The notes beneath the pieces are model-generated. The model saw nothing but the letters and a program-made list of their open reading frames with translations, did not search any database and was not told the origin of the DNA. From positions 7,017 to 71,016 of the forward strand of contig DNNE01000076.1 in the NCBI GenBank assembly GCA_003487805.1: a DNA stretch of 64,000 nt, given 5' to 3'. Position numbers and translations under genes: made by a program. This DNA comes from Blastocatellia bacterium. Its GTDB lineage: Bacteria; Acidobacteriota; Blastocatellia; Pyrinomonadales; Pyrinomonadaceae. Positions 56,229-64,000 of the stretch are shown one piece after another; positions within the stretch are counted from its first letter, which is position 1, and each line of letters begins with the position of its first letter.

Positions 56229-59200
56229 CTACCGGGCCGCCAAGACCGGTTCTTCGATTGAAGTCTCCGCTTCGTTGCAAACCCTCGCCAATATCGCAGA
56301 CACCTGATCAAAATCGAAAGGTTTACCGATTATCGCAGCAACCAAATCCTGCTCGCCCGAAGGTGGCTGCGCGGTCGCTCCATAACCAGTGACAAGCACT
56401 ACGGGGATGTTCGCCTTTTGCTGATGAATTGCTCTCGCAGTTTCCCAACCGTCCATTTCCGGCATCGCTAAGTCAGTAAATACGACGTCAAAATCCTCGG
56501 CGGCGATCTTCTTAAGAGCGGCGGGACCGCCATCCACACTCTGCACCCGGTGATCGAGAGCGGCGAGCATCTCAGCCAGAGTTTCGCGCACAAATTCCTC
56601 ATCGTCGATCACGAGGACCGAAAGCGAACGCGTCGTGAAAGTCTTTTCCGCTTCGCGTTTCGACTGCTCCTGATTCTCTGCAAACGGCAGGTCGATATTA
56701 AAGGTTGTTCCTTTTCTGAGTTGGGATTCAACGCTAATCATCCCTTGGTGCCGCTCAATAATTCCATAGCTCACCGCCAACCCCAGACCCGTGCCATGAA
56801 CGCCTTTGGTGGTATAGAAAGGCTCAAAGATTCGCTCGCGCACTTCTTCCTTCATACCCGTGCCGGTATCGGCAAATCTCAGTTTGATGCGCTCGCCTTT
56901 GCGCTGACAGCAAATCTTCAGGCTGCCGCCGTGTGGCATTGCATCGACCGCATTGACGATCAAGTTAACGAATACCTCACGCAGTTCCGAGGCGTTGCCG
57001 GCGATGAACGAATCGGGCTCGGCATTCAACACCACATCGATATTGAGCCCGGCGGCCAGCGCTTCGTTCTGCCAACGTGTGCGCGTGATCTCGATCGCAT
57101 CGCGCAACAGGTTACCAACGTCGAGCAGTTCCAACTCAGTCGCGACCGACTTTCGGGCAAATGTTTGTATGCGGCGGACGGTCGACGCCGCGTCTTCAGC
57201 GGCCGTGACAATGATGCCCAGGCTGCGAATCAACTCTTCATCTTTCACGCGCCGCAGGATCAATTGGGCGCGACCCAGAATCGCGGCCAGCGAATTATTA
57301 AAGTCATGCGCAACACCCGATGCCAGTTGCCCCAGCGCTCGCAACTTATCAGCACGCTGGGCGCGATCGCGCTCTTGCTTCTGTTCAGTAATATCGTGCG
57401 CGATTCCCAGGACACCCGTCGTCTCACCATCGACGATGATCGGTGCGGTGTTAACTGCAGCGAATCGAACGCTGCCGTCGCGAGCAATGTAGCGAGACTC
57501 AAAACTTTGCGCCTCGCCGTCGAGGGCCTGAACGAAGCGCTCCTGGCGCATTTGGCGATCGTCTTCGTGAGTCCGTTCGAGAAAGCTGTGACCGATGATC
57601 TCTTCCAATTTGTAACCGGTCATCTCCAGCATCGCCTGGTTGCACCACTTGTACCGGCCTTCGGAATCGAGCGCATAGATCGCTTCGCGCGCGCTCTCCA
57701 TTATGTTCTGGAGCAGCGATTGCCGTTCGCGCGCCACGGCCTCGACTTTGCGCAACTCAGACAAATCACGCGCAGTGCAAACGGCGCCCACAGTCTGACT
57801 GCGTTCATCCAGGACTGATTCGACGGTTACCAGCACCGGACGATCGAGGTGCACCGGAACAATTTCGATATTGATGCGCTCCGCCTGTCGCAACGCCTGC
57901 TCGACGATGCATGACGTGCCGTCTTGCGCACGCAAGATGTCGCAGCACTTCTTGCCGAGCAGTGATTCCGGCGGGGCTTTGTCCATCGCCGCGCCGGCCC
58001 GATTTACGCGCACCAGGCGACCCTCGCGATCGAAAATAAAGATGCCGTCCGACATCGCGTCAAAGGTCGATTCCCATTGCTTCTTGGCCTGCGCAACCAT
58101 TTCAAAAAGCTCGGCCTGTGCGATACCAGTCGCCAGTTGCGCCGCGACAGATTCCACCAGCAACACTTCGTCTTCCGTCCAACGGCGGACGCGATCGGTC
58201 TGATGGATTGAGATAACCCCGCGAAATTCTTCGTTGACCGTGAGTGGATAAGCGATCTGTGACTGCACACCCGAACTTTCGGAGAATGAACGAATTTCCT
58301 GCGCACAATCCGCGCCGGAGTCCGGATACTTTCGAGCATCGTCGACGATCAGCGGCTTCCCGGATTTCAACATGTAAGCCCGAAGAACATCTGCGTATTG
58401 CTCGTCCTGGTTACCGGTAAATTTGAATGCGCTGGCTCGATATTCTCTGTGTGCGGAAGAGTGAGTTCCCTCCTCATCGTAAAGCCGAACCTCAACGCGC
58501 GATGCGGCCAGCGCCTGGCCCAATTCTCGGGTCGCGGTGTCCAGCACGTCATCCAAACTCAACGATGCGCGAATCGCCACGCTCAATTTATTAACCAGCG
58601 CTTCACGCATCGACGTGGCTTCGGCTTGTTGATAAAGCCGCGCCTGACGAATCGCTATGCCCGTCTGATCGGCCGCGGACTTGGCTACTTCGATATCGGC
58701 TTCGCTCCAGTGGCGAAGCGTTTTGGTCGTTGAGACAGCGAAAGCGCCCAACAACTCCTGGCCGACAGTGACGCCCACGTACATGATCGACTTAACGTCT
58801 TCCTTAACGACTGTTCCATAAAGGCCGCGACTTCTCTCGTCACCGGCCACGTCATCGAACGCCATCACACCGTGTTTTTCCATCGATTCGGTGAGGCCTT
58901 TGAGCCGTGGCAAGTCAAAATCAGTGCCCGCGGGCTCGACGTCCGAAACGTGAAATTCCGCTGCATTGATGACGCGGCCAGCCTTTTCATCTTTCATGTA
59001 CAACGAACAGCGGTCGACTTCGAGGTGTTGGCCCAGTTCACGCACCGCGGTTTCAAATACTTCGGTAACGTCCAGCGTACGCCGTACCGCCTGTGAGATT
59101 CGATTGGTGACAGCGACGCGCTGCGCCTGTTGCTGAATTGAGCTTTCGGCTCGCTTCTGTTCAATCGCCAGTGCAGTCTGACTGCCGATCGAAGTCAGCA

Positions 59201-61514
59201 GCTCAAGATCCTGTTCGGTGTAGGCATGCTCATCTTCGTAATGCTGGAGCACGAGCACACCCATGGTGCGCGACTCCGTACGCAACGGGACGCCGAGCCA
59301 CGACGCGGCAGTCGTGCCGCTCTGTTCGACATCGCCACGCGCGATCATTTCTTCGGTAAGAGCTTTGGTCAGCAGCAAAGGCCTGCCCGAGCGAAGTACG
59401 TAATTCGCAAAGCCTTTCTTGCCGACCGGGCGCGGTGACGGGGTCGCGTCGTTTTGATCCAGCCAGAACTCGAAACTAAGCAGATCCGTTCCCGGATCGT
59501 GAAGCGCCACGAAACAATTCTCGGCATAGAGGACTTTGCTGATCGAATGATGGACCAGCTTTAGCAGAGCGCGCAGAGTCGGAGTCGTGATAACACCCTG
59601 GACAATTTCGAAAATCGCCCCACGCTCCAATTCCATTCGCCGCCGTTCCGTTATGTCGCGGTCGGCACCACGAAAGCCGATCAGGTTTTCTTGCGAATCG
59701 AAGACAGGAAGAGCATTGGACTCAAGATAACGATAACCAGCGTGCTTGTGTTTCCATCTGAGCACCCGTCCGGTCCAACCCAATCGCTCGTCAATCAACT
59801 GAGGCAGCAAAGACTCAAATTCATCGCGATCGTCGTTATGCAGAAAGGTGAGCACACTTTGACCGATAATCTCCTCGGATCCATATCCCAGGATGTGCTC
59901 AATCGCAGGATTTGTGTAGATATAATTTCCCTGAACATCAATAGCCCAGATCCACTCGTTGGTGGTTTCGACGATTGACCGGAACTTGCCTTCGCTTTCT
60001 CTTACCGCTTCTTCGGATGCTTTGCGCGCGGTGATGTCGCGCGCGGTACCCTGTACGCCAACTGGTTTACCCTCGCGACAAATCAATCGGCTACTGAGCT
60101 CCAGCGGAAGCCGTGCTCCGGATTTGGTTATGATCTCGGTCTCATAGACAGTCGACGCTTCGCTGCTTTCGAGCTTGCGCGCCATGTTTTGGCGTACGTT
60201 CTCAAGATGATCGGGCGCCACAACCTGAGCGATGTTCATCGTGAGCGCTTCCGCCTGGCTATAACCTGTTACTCGCTCGCCGGTCTGATTCAGTGAGGTG
60301 AAATTGCCGGCAAGATCGATCGTGTAAATGACATCGTTGGCATTCTCAAACAACTCACGATAGCGCTCCTCGCTTTCGACGACCGCAGCCTGCGCCTGCT
60401 TCTGGTCGGTGATGTCGTTAGCCATTACCAGGTAAGCGGGCCGCCCGGCAAAATCCAACTTGTGCCAATTGACATCCACCTCGATGATCGTGCCGTCTTT
60501 TTTCTGATGTTTCCAAACTCCGGCCGCGTCGTGACGCTCAGAATGTTGTCCGATATAAGACAGTAAAGCGGGAACATCGTTTGCCGGCCGTATGTCCTGC
60601 GCGCGCATGTTGAGAAACTCTTCGCGCGAATAACCATAATGAGCTATCGCTGACTGGTTGACGGCGAGAAAGGCCAGCGTGCGCTCGTCGAGGACGTACA
60701 TCGGACAGGGGTTGGACTCAAACAAGAGCCGATACTCCTGGTTTTGTTTCTGCAGCGAGACTTCGGCAACACGCCGAGCCGTGACATCGCGCACCACACC
60801 ACGCACGCCCACGCTCACGCCCTGCGAATCACGTTCGATCGTGACAATGCCTTCGAGGTATCGCTCTTCACCCAGCGGATTCTTCAAGCAATTAGTAAAC
60901 CGGATCGGTTCGAGCGAGCTGACGTTCTTCATTTCGGCGATGTCGAGCGCGGCAGCCTCTTCGCCGATCAAGCTGCTAAGCGGTTGTCCAATTAGCTCGA
61001 AAGCCGGACGACCAAAGAAACGCGCGCCCGCCTGGTTTATGCTGCGGATGAGTCCATCCATGTCTCGCGTGTAGATGATGTCAGCCGCTTGTTCGACGAT
61101 GTCGCGATAACGGCGCTCAACCCGGTGACGCTCTATCAGACGCGCTACCTTCACCAACAACTCTTCGTGCCGGAATGGAATCTCGAGATAGTCGTCGGCG
61201 CCGGCCTGGAACCCTTCCAGCAGCGACGCTTCTTCCTTGCGAATGCCACTAACGAGCAACAACGGAATCCCGGCGGTGTGCGGGTCCTTTTTGAGGCGCC
61301 GGCATAATTCCATTCCATTCATCTCAGGCATGACGACATCGCTGATGATGATTTCAATCCGGATGGTGCGGGTTATCTCAAGCGCGCGCAGACCGTTCTG
61401 GGCCACGAAGACCTTGTAACCCTCGGGCTCAAGTAAATCGCGCTGGAGATCGAGCTGCATCTGATCGTCATTGACGATCAAGACAGTCGCAGGATTTTCC
61501 GCAAGCTTGTTCAT
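56229..61514 (-). CDS. Giant hybrid sensor histidine kinase (1761 aa)
   Basis: N-terminal receiver (VLIVNDDQMQLDLQRDLLEP; IIISDVVMPEMNGMELCRR) at about 10-130; a series of PAS domains (for example FRSIVETTNEWIWAIDVQG) to about 650; three GAF domains (about 650-1150: NCFVALHDPGTDLLSFEF; RCSLYMKDEKAGRVINAAE); two more PAS; HisKA with H in LASGVAHDFNNSLAAILGR near 1390; HATPase with NLIVNAVDAMPHGGSLKI, ADTGTGM and TGLGLAVSYGI; and a C-terminal receiver (VLVIDDEEFVRETLAEML; VVFTDLAMPEMDGW). Likely cytoplasmic: no membrane spans. ATG 61514. Integrates many inputs and signals by phosphorelay. No separate output regulator adjacent. Confidence 0.9.
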   Translation of the reverse strand: MNKLAENPATVLIVNDDQMQLDLQRDLLEPEGYKVFVAQNGLRALEITRTIRIEIIISDVVMPEMNGMELCRRLKKDPHTAGIPLLLVSGIRKEEASLLEGFQAGADDYLEIPFRHEELLVKVARLIERHRVERRYRDIVEQAADIIYTRDMDGLIRSINQAGARFFGRPAFELIGQPLSSLIGEEAAALDIAEMKNVSSLEPIRFTNCLKNPLGEERYLEGIVTIERDSQGVSVGVRGVVRDVTARRVAEVSLQKQNQEYRLLFESNPCPMYVLDERTLAFLAVNQSAIAHYGYSREEFLNMRAQDIRPANDVPALLSYIGQHSERHDAAGVWKHQKKDGTIIEVDVNWHKLDFAGRPAYLVMANDITDQKQAQAAVVESEERYRELFENANDVIYTIDLAGNFTSLNQTGERVTGYSQAEALTMNIAQVVAPDHLENVRQNMARKLESSEASTVYETEIITKSGARLPLELSSRLICREGKPVGVQGTARDITARKASEEAVRESEGKFRSIVETTNEWIWAIDVQGNYIYTNPAIEHILGYGSEEIIGQSVLTFLHNDDRDEFESLLPQLIDERLGWTGRVLRWKHKHAGYRYLESNALPVFDSQENLIGFRGADRDITERRRMELERGAIFEIVQGVITTPTLRALLKLVHHSISKVLYAENCFVALHDPGTDLLSFEFWLDQNDATPSPRPVGKKGFANYVLRSGRPLLLTKALTEEMIARGDVEQSGTTAASWLGVPLRTESRTMGVLVLQHYEDEHAYTEQDLELLTSIGSQTALAIEQKRAESSIQQQAQRVAVTNRISQAVRRTLDVTEVFETAVRELGQHLEVDRCSLYMKDEKAGRVINAAEFHVSDVEPAGTDFDLPRLKGLTESMEKHGVMAFDDVAGDERSRGLYGTVVKEDVKSIMYVGVTVGQELLGAFAVSTTKTLRHWSEADIEVAKSAADQTGIAIRQARLYQQAEATSMREALVNKLSVAIRASLSLDDVLDTATRELGQALAASRVEVRLYDEEGTHSSAHREYRASAFKFTGNQDEQYADVLRAYMLKSGKPLIVDDARKYPDSGADCAQEIRSFSESSGVQSQIAYPLTVNEEFRGVISIHQTDRVRRWTEDEVLLVESVAAQLATGIAQAELFEMVAQAKKQWESTFDAMSDGIFIFDREGRLVRVNRAGAAMDKAPPESLLGKKCCDILRAQDGTSCIVEQALRQAERINIEIVPVHLDRPVLVTVESVLDERSQTVGAVCTARDLSELRKVEAVARERQSLLQNIMESAREAIYALDSEGRYKWCNQAMLEMTGYKLEEIIGHSFLERTHEDDRQMRQERFVQALDGEAQSFESRYIARDGSVRFAAVNTAPIIVDGETTGVLGIAHDITEQKQERDRAQRADKLRALGQLASGVAHDFNNSLAAILGRAQLILRRVKDEELIRSLGIIVTAAEDAASTVRRIQTFARKSVATELELLDVGNLLRDAIEITRTRWQNEALAAGLNIDVVLNAEPDSFIAGNASELREVFVNLIVNAVDAMPHGGSLKICCQRKGERIKLRFADTGTGMKEEVRERIFEPFYTTKGVHGTGLGLAVSYGIIERHQGMISVESQLRKGTTFNIDLPFAENQEQSKREAEKTFTTRSLSVLVIDDEEFVRETLAEMLAALDHRVQSVDGGPAALKKIAAEDFDVVFTDLAMPEMDGWETARAIHQQKANIPVVLVTGYGATAQPPSGEQDLVAAIIGKPFDFDQVSAILARVCNEAETSIEEPVLAAR

Positions 61515-61668
61515 TGAGAATTCGATAACGATGGGAAAGCCGGACGAGACAGCGTGGTCTCAAGCGTTGGGCGAGGTATACGGACTCATGCCGAAATGGC
61601 TTCGGCGAGCCTAACGGAGTATAGCAGAGTCAAACTTTGTTTGTCACTACCCGTAAACACGAGCAAAA

Positions 61669-62820
61669 TCAGGGCTTTTTCGGTGTTGGCGAAGGTTCTA
61701 ACGTAGAGGTCTTGGCGAAATAGCCAGGGCGGTAATTCAGCTTGAGGTTTTCTCGCCGCAGATCCTGGTTCACGATTTCGATTGTCACATGGCGGTAAGA
61801 GCCATCGCGATTCTTGTTGGATGAGGAATATGCGATCAGATAACGTTCCCGCAAATCTCTCTGGATCTGGGCAAAGGCATCATTCAGGTCGCGTTCGTTG
61901 CGCGGAAAATAAGCGCGACCCCCAGTACCTTCTGTTATTTTCTTGAGTGCGCCTTCGTCAATGCCGTATTGGTAACGATCGCCGATGCCAATTGCATAGA
62001 TCAGAGCCTCTGCCTTCACGGCTCGATTGATCGCCTCCTGCATTCGCACTTGACTGATCGTGTCCTCGCCATCGGTCAGGAGAATGATGGCTCGGCGGGT
62101 GTGTTCGGCAGAATCGGAAAGCAGTTCGTTCGACGTCGCCCAAATTGCATCCCAGATCGCGGTCGAGCCGGCGAGCGTCTGCTGTGTTCCTGAAATTGGA
62201 GGCGTCCCGCCAACCACGACACCGCCGCCGATATAGCCGGCGGGAGGAACGAAGCGCACATCGTCTATTGCCCTCCGCAAGCGCCCGATATTGCCAGTCA
62301 GTCCCTGCTCCAACGTGACTTCGCCAGTGAAAGAAACTATCGCGGCTTCGTCTTTGTCAGCCCGCAACACGGACTCGAGAAAAGAACGCGCCGCGCCCTT
62401 TTCTTCCGGCAGGGTGCGCTCTTCGGATCCGCTGCAGTCGATCAAAATTGCCAGCGACAACGGCAAGTCGCTGTTCGGCTGGAACGTGAAGATATTTTGC
62501 GGCACGCCGTCTTCAAGCACGCGCACGTCTTCTTTCGTCAGACTACTGACGAAGCGTTTCTGTTTGTCGGCGGCCGTAAAAAAGATATTCGTGAGATTTG
62601 TTTCGACGCGGACAACATCGTCAGAGTTCAGTGTGATGTCGTCCTCTTTTTTCGGAGGTGTTGGGCTCGGCCGTGGAAGTTGTTCGACGGTCCGCGCGCG
62701 ACTATTGCCCTGGGCGCCGTTTTGAGCCAATGACACGCGTGAGGAGCCTGCCGCCACCACAACCGCAATCAAGGCGAAAAGCGCCAGGAGTCCAGCAAGT
62801 TTTGTATATCTATTCTTCAC
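61669..62820 (-). CDS. Secreted VWFA-domain protein, acidobacterial type (383 aa)
   Basis: A signal peptide (LAGLLALFALIAVVVAAG) and Pro-rich linker lead to a VWFA domain with metal site DCSGS (DxSxS), then T in TAIWDAIWAT and D in LLTDGEDTISQ. The tail RYLIAYSSSNKNRDGSYRHV and LKLNYRPGYFAK is typical of the VWFA-related family abundant in Acidobacteriota. Probably periplasmic or surface protein-protein adhesion. Pairs with the next gene upstream, 34 bases away. Confidence 0.85.
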   Translation of the reverse strand: MKNRYTKLAGLLALFALIAVVVAAGSSRVSLAQNGAQGNSRARTVEQLPRPSPTPPKKEDDITLNSDDVVRVETNLTNIFFTAADKQKRFVSSLTKEDVRVLEDGVPQNIFTFQPNSDLPLSLAILIDCSGSEERTLPEEKGAARSFLESVLRADKDEAAIVSFTGEVTLEQGLTGNIGRLRRAIDDVRFVPPAGYIGGGVVVGGTPPISGTQQTLAGSTAIWDAIWATSNELLSDSAEHTRRAIILLTDGEDTISQVRMQEAINRAVKAEALIYAIGIGDRYQYGIDEGALKKITEGTGGRAYFPRNERDLNDAFAQIQRDLRERYLIAYSSSNKNRDGSYRHVTIEIVNQDLRRENLKLNYRPGYFAKTSTLEPSPTPKKP

Positions 62821-62853
62821 TGTCCGTTCTTCACTATCTATTCTTCCTACTCT

Positions 62854-63861
62854 TCATTTTGGCGTGACACTGTCAGCGATGGCCTTGTAACCTCGCTTGG
62901 TCCTCAACTTGTATTTATCACTCGCGTTCGTGAGTTTGACGTCCACCTTGCGATAACTACCGTCGTAACGATCATTCGACGACCGATATGTAATCAGATA
63001 CTGAGAACGCAACTCGTTGGCGATCTTGGTGAAGGATCTCTCCAACGAAAGCATGTCGCCGGTGAAAAAAGCGATCCCACCAGTTTCTTCGCAAAGTCGA
63101 TCCAAACCTTTATCGCCACGATCCTTGGTCGTGCCGGCTTCAACGCCTGGAACCGTGCCGGACAATCCAGCCTTTGTTGAGATTGCGAAAATCGTGGTTT
63201 CGGTTCGCTGCGCGATATCGATCGCATCGTTCATGTCGGCGCGGCTGAAAGTGTCGTCGCCATCGGTAATCACGACCAGCGCGCGGCGCCCCTGGGCGGA
63301 CCGCATCTTTTCATCACAGAACTGCCAAATGGCGTCGTACAACGCAGTGTGTTCTCCCGTTCCTTTCACTCCGGACACGGCCCGGTCCAGGAGCTCCAGG
63401 CGATCAGTAAAGTCCTGACGCAACTTAATCTGATCATCGAAGGTCGCGAACAGCACGCGATCACGCCGCGGACGCACGACCGTCTGAATGAAGTTCATCG
63501 CAGACTCTTGTTCGAACTTCAGTTTGCCCGCCGTCGACGGCGATGTGTCCATCAGCACGGCGACATACAAAGGCAAGTTGTTATTTTGTTCACTGGTGAA
63601 GGAATCGATCTGCTGCGGAATCTTATCTTCAAGCACCTGAAAATCACCCTGCGATAGCCCGCCCACGAACTGGCCTTTCCTGTCGATGACAGTGATCGGC
63701 AGGCGCACGCGCCGGGTTGTAACGGTGACCTTTTCCTGACCCGGTTCCGCGGCTGGTGTCGGTGATGGCGCCGGCTTTTGCGCTTTCGCCTCTTGGCCCG
63801 AAGCAACTGCGATGGTCAGCAGCAGAATTCCCGTCAGAAGAATGTGCGTAAACTTGAACAT
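62854..63861 (-). CDS. Secreted VWFA-domain protein, paralogue (335 aa)
   Basis: Start ATG 63861 gives a signal peptide (THILLTGILLLTIAVASGQ); the longer frame to 63978 adds residues without this form. VWFA metal site MDTSPS, then T in HTALYDAIWQ and D in VVITDGDDTFSR; the tail QYLITYRSSNDRYDGSYRKV and KLRTKRGYKA matches its neighbour. Together they form a tandem pair, as common in this phylum. Partner unknown. Confidence 0.85.
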   Translation of the reverse strand: MFKFTHILLTGILLLTIAVASGQEAKAQKPAPSPTPAAEPGQEKVTVTTRRVRLPITVIDRKGQFVGGLSQGDFQVLEDKIPQQIDSFTSEQNNNLPLYVAVLMDTSPSTAGKLKFEQESAMNFIQTVVRPRRDRVLFATFDDQIKLRQDFTDRLELLDRAVSGVKGTGEHTALYDAIWQFCDEKMRSAQGRRALVVITDGDDTFSRADMNDAIDIAQRTETTIFAISTKAGLSGTVPGVEAGTTKDRGDKGLDRLCEETGGIAFFTGDMLSLERSFTKIANELRSQYLITYRSSNDRYDGSYRKVDVKLTNASDKYKLRTKRGYKAIADSVTPK

Positions 63862-64000
63862 TACCTGGATTGCAAACTGAGGCCGCGATTCACCCGACGC
63901 CAGGTTCGATGCGGCCAAAAGCAAAGTCAGTTGCCCTTTCTGTCGCTTAAGCTCCGATTTCGGATGAAAGCAAATCACAGCTTGTCGATCTTGGCTGCCA

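Noticed and set aside
56550..57818. Plus-strand frame of 422 aa opposite the hybrid kinase
   Set aside because: Antisense to well-defined HisKA, PAS and HATPase motifs.

Overview
The window most likely comes from a member of the Acidobacteriota, probably Blastocatellia. It has two adjacent secreted VWFA proteins of the acidobacterial type, a TPR plus Fis-type HTH regulator beside a small secreted peptide, a very long multi-PAS/GAF hybrid histidine kinase, and an Rhs-like protein with TolB-type repeats, a PKD domain and a DUF4214-like domain. Shine-Dalgarno sites are typical (AGGAGG) and promoters often carry an extended -10 reading TGnTATAAG. The species is not identifiable from sequence alone.

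The main observation is the architecture of bases 883-54089. This stretch is a head-to-tail row of five modules. Each is bounded by its own pair of terminal inverted repeats, and neighbours are separated only by one or two copies of an 8-bp word, AACCATAG. All termini begin GGCTTTG and then become module-specific: A (883-3369) GGCTTTGCCTAAAAAGT; B (3388-11285) GGCTTTGCTGCRAAAGTC; C (11295-43724) GGCTTTGCCTATAAACT; D (43734-49085) GGCTTTGATGAAGAAGTC; E (49103-54080) GGCTTTGCACAKAAAG. Inside each end lie further copies of a module-specific 12-13-bp word, mostly spaced 18-20 bp. B, C, D and E each contain exactly one DDE transposase of a single family (three with an N-terminal SWIM zinc finger); A contains none. 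End sequences and transposases diverge in parallel: B and D have near-identical transposases and the same internal repeat word. I read this as a tandem array of related large transposons that inserted repeatedly at one short target and carry accessory cargo.

Cargo by module. A: a coiled-coil membrane protein, a frameshifted secreted protein and a small membrane protein. B: small membrane and hypothetical genes, a MerR-like regulator, the SWIM transposase with a divergent leaderless zinc-ribbon gene, an Xre-ImmA/IrrE regulator with an overlapping partner, a lipoprotein and small genes. C (32 kb, perhaps composite): membrane/GAF proteins, the Rhs-like protein with a lysozyme-like tip and a lipoprotein directly downstream, the TPR-Fis regulator with an out-of-frame receiver domain, a GETSSPPC-repeat peptide, an ECF-sigma / acidic protein / ImmA-IrrE protease operon, a transposase preceded by a winged-helix gene, a Cys-rich secreted peptide, remnants of SymE, a C5-methylase and IS3, an alpha/beta hydrolase, a TIR/LOG-like membrane protein, a VWD-domain protein and a lone attC-like site. 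D: a cluster of small membrane/lipoprotein genes, an HTH gene with a hairpinned ribosome binding site, a winged-helix protein, a tRNA-Tyr, and the SWIM transposase. E: zinc-ribbon/transposase pair, then in the same operon a BcgI-like restriction-modification enzyme and its specificity subunit.

Right of the array (54090-64000) the genes look like ordinary chromosome: a type III ketosynthase with two small followers, a 1761-residue hybrid sensor kinase, and two VWFA-domain secreted proteins. The left flank (1-866) has one small gene and hairpin-rich sequence.
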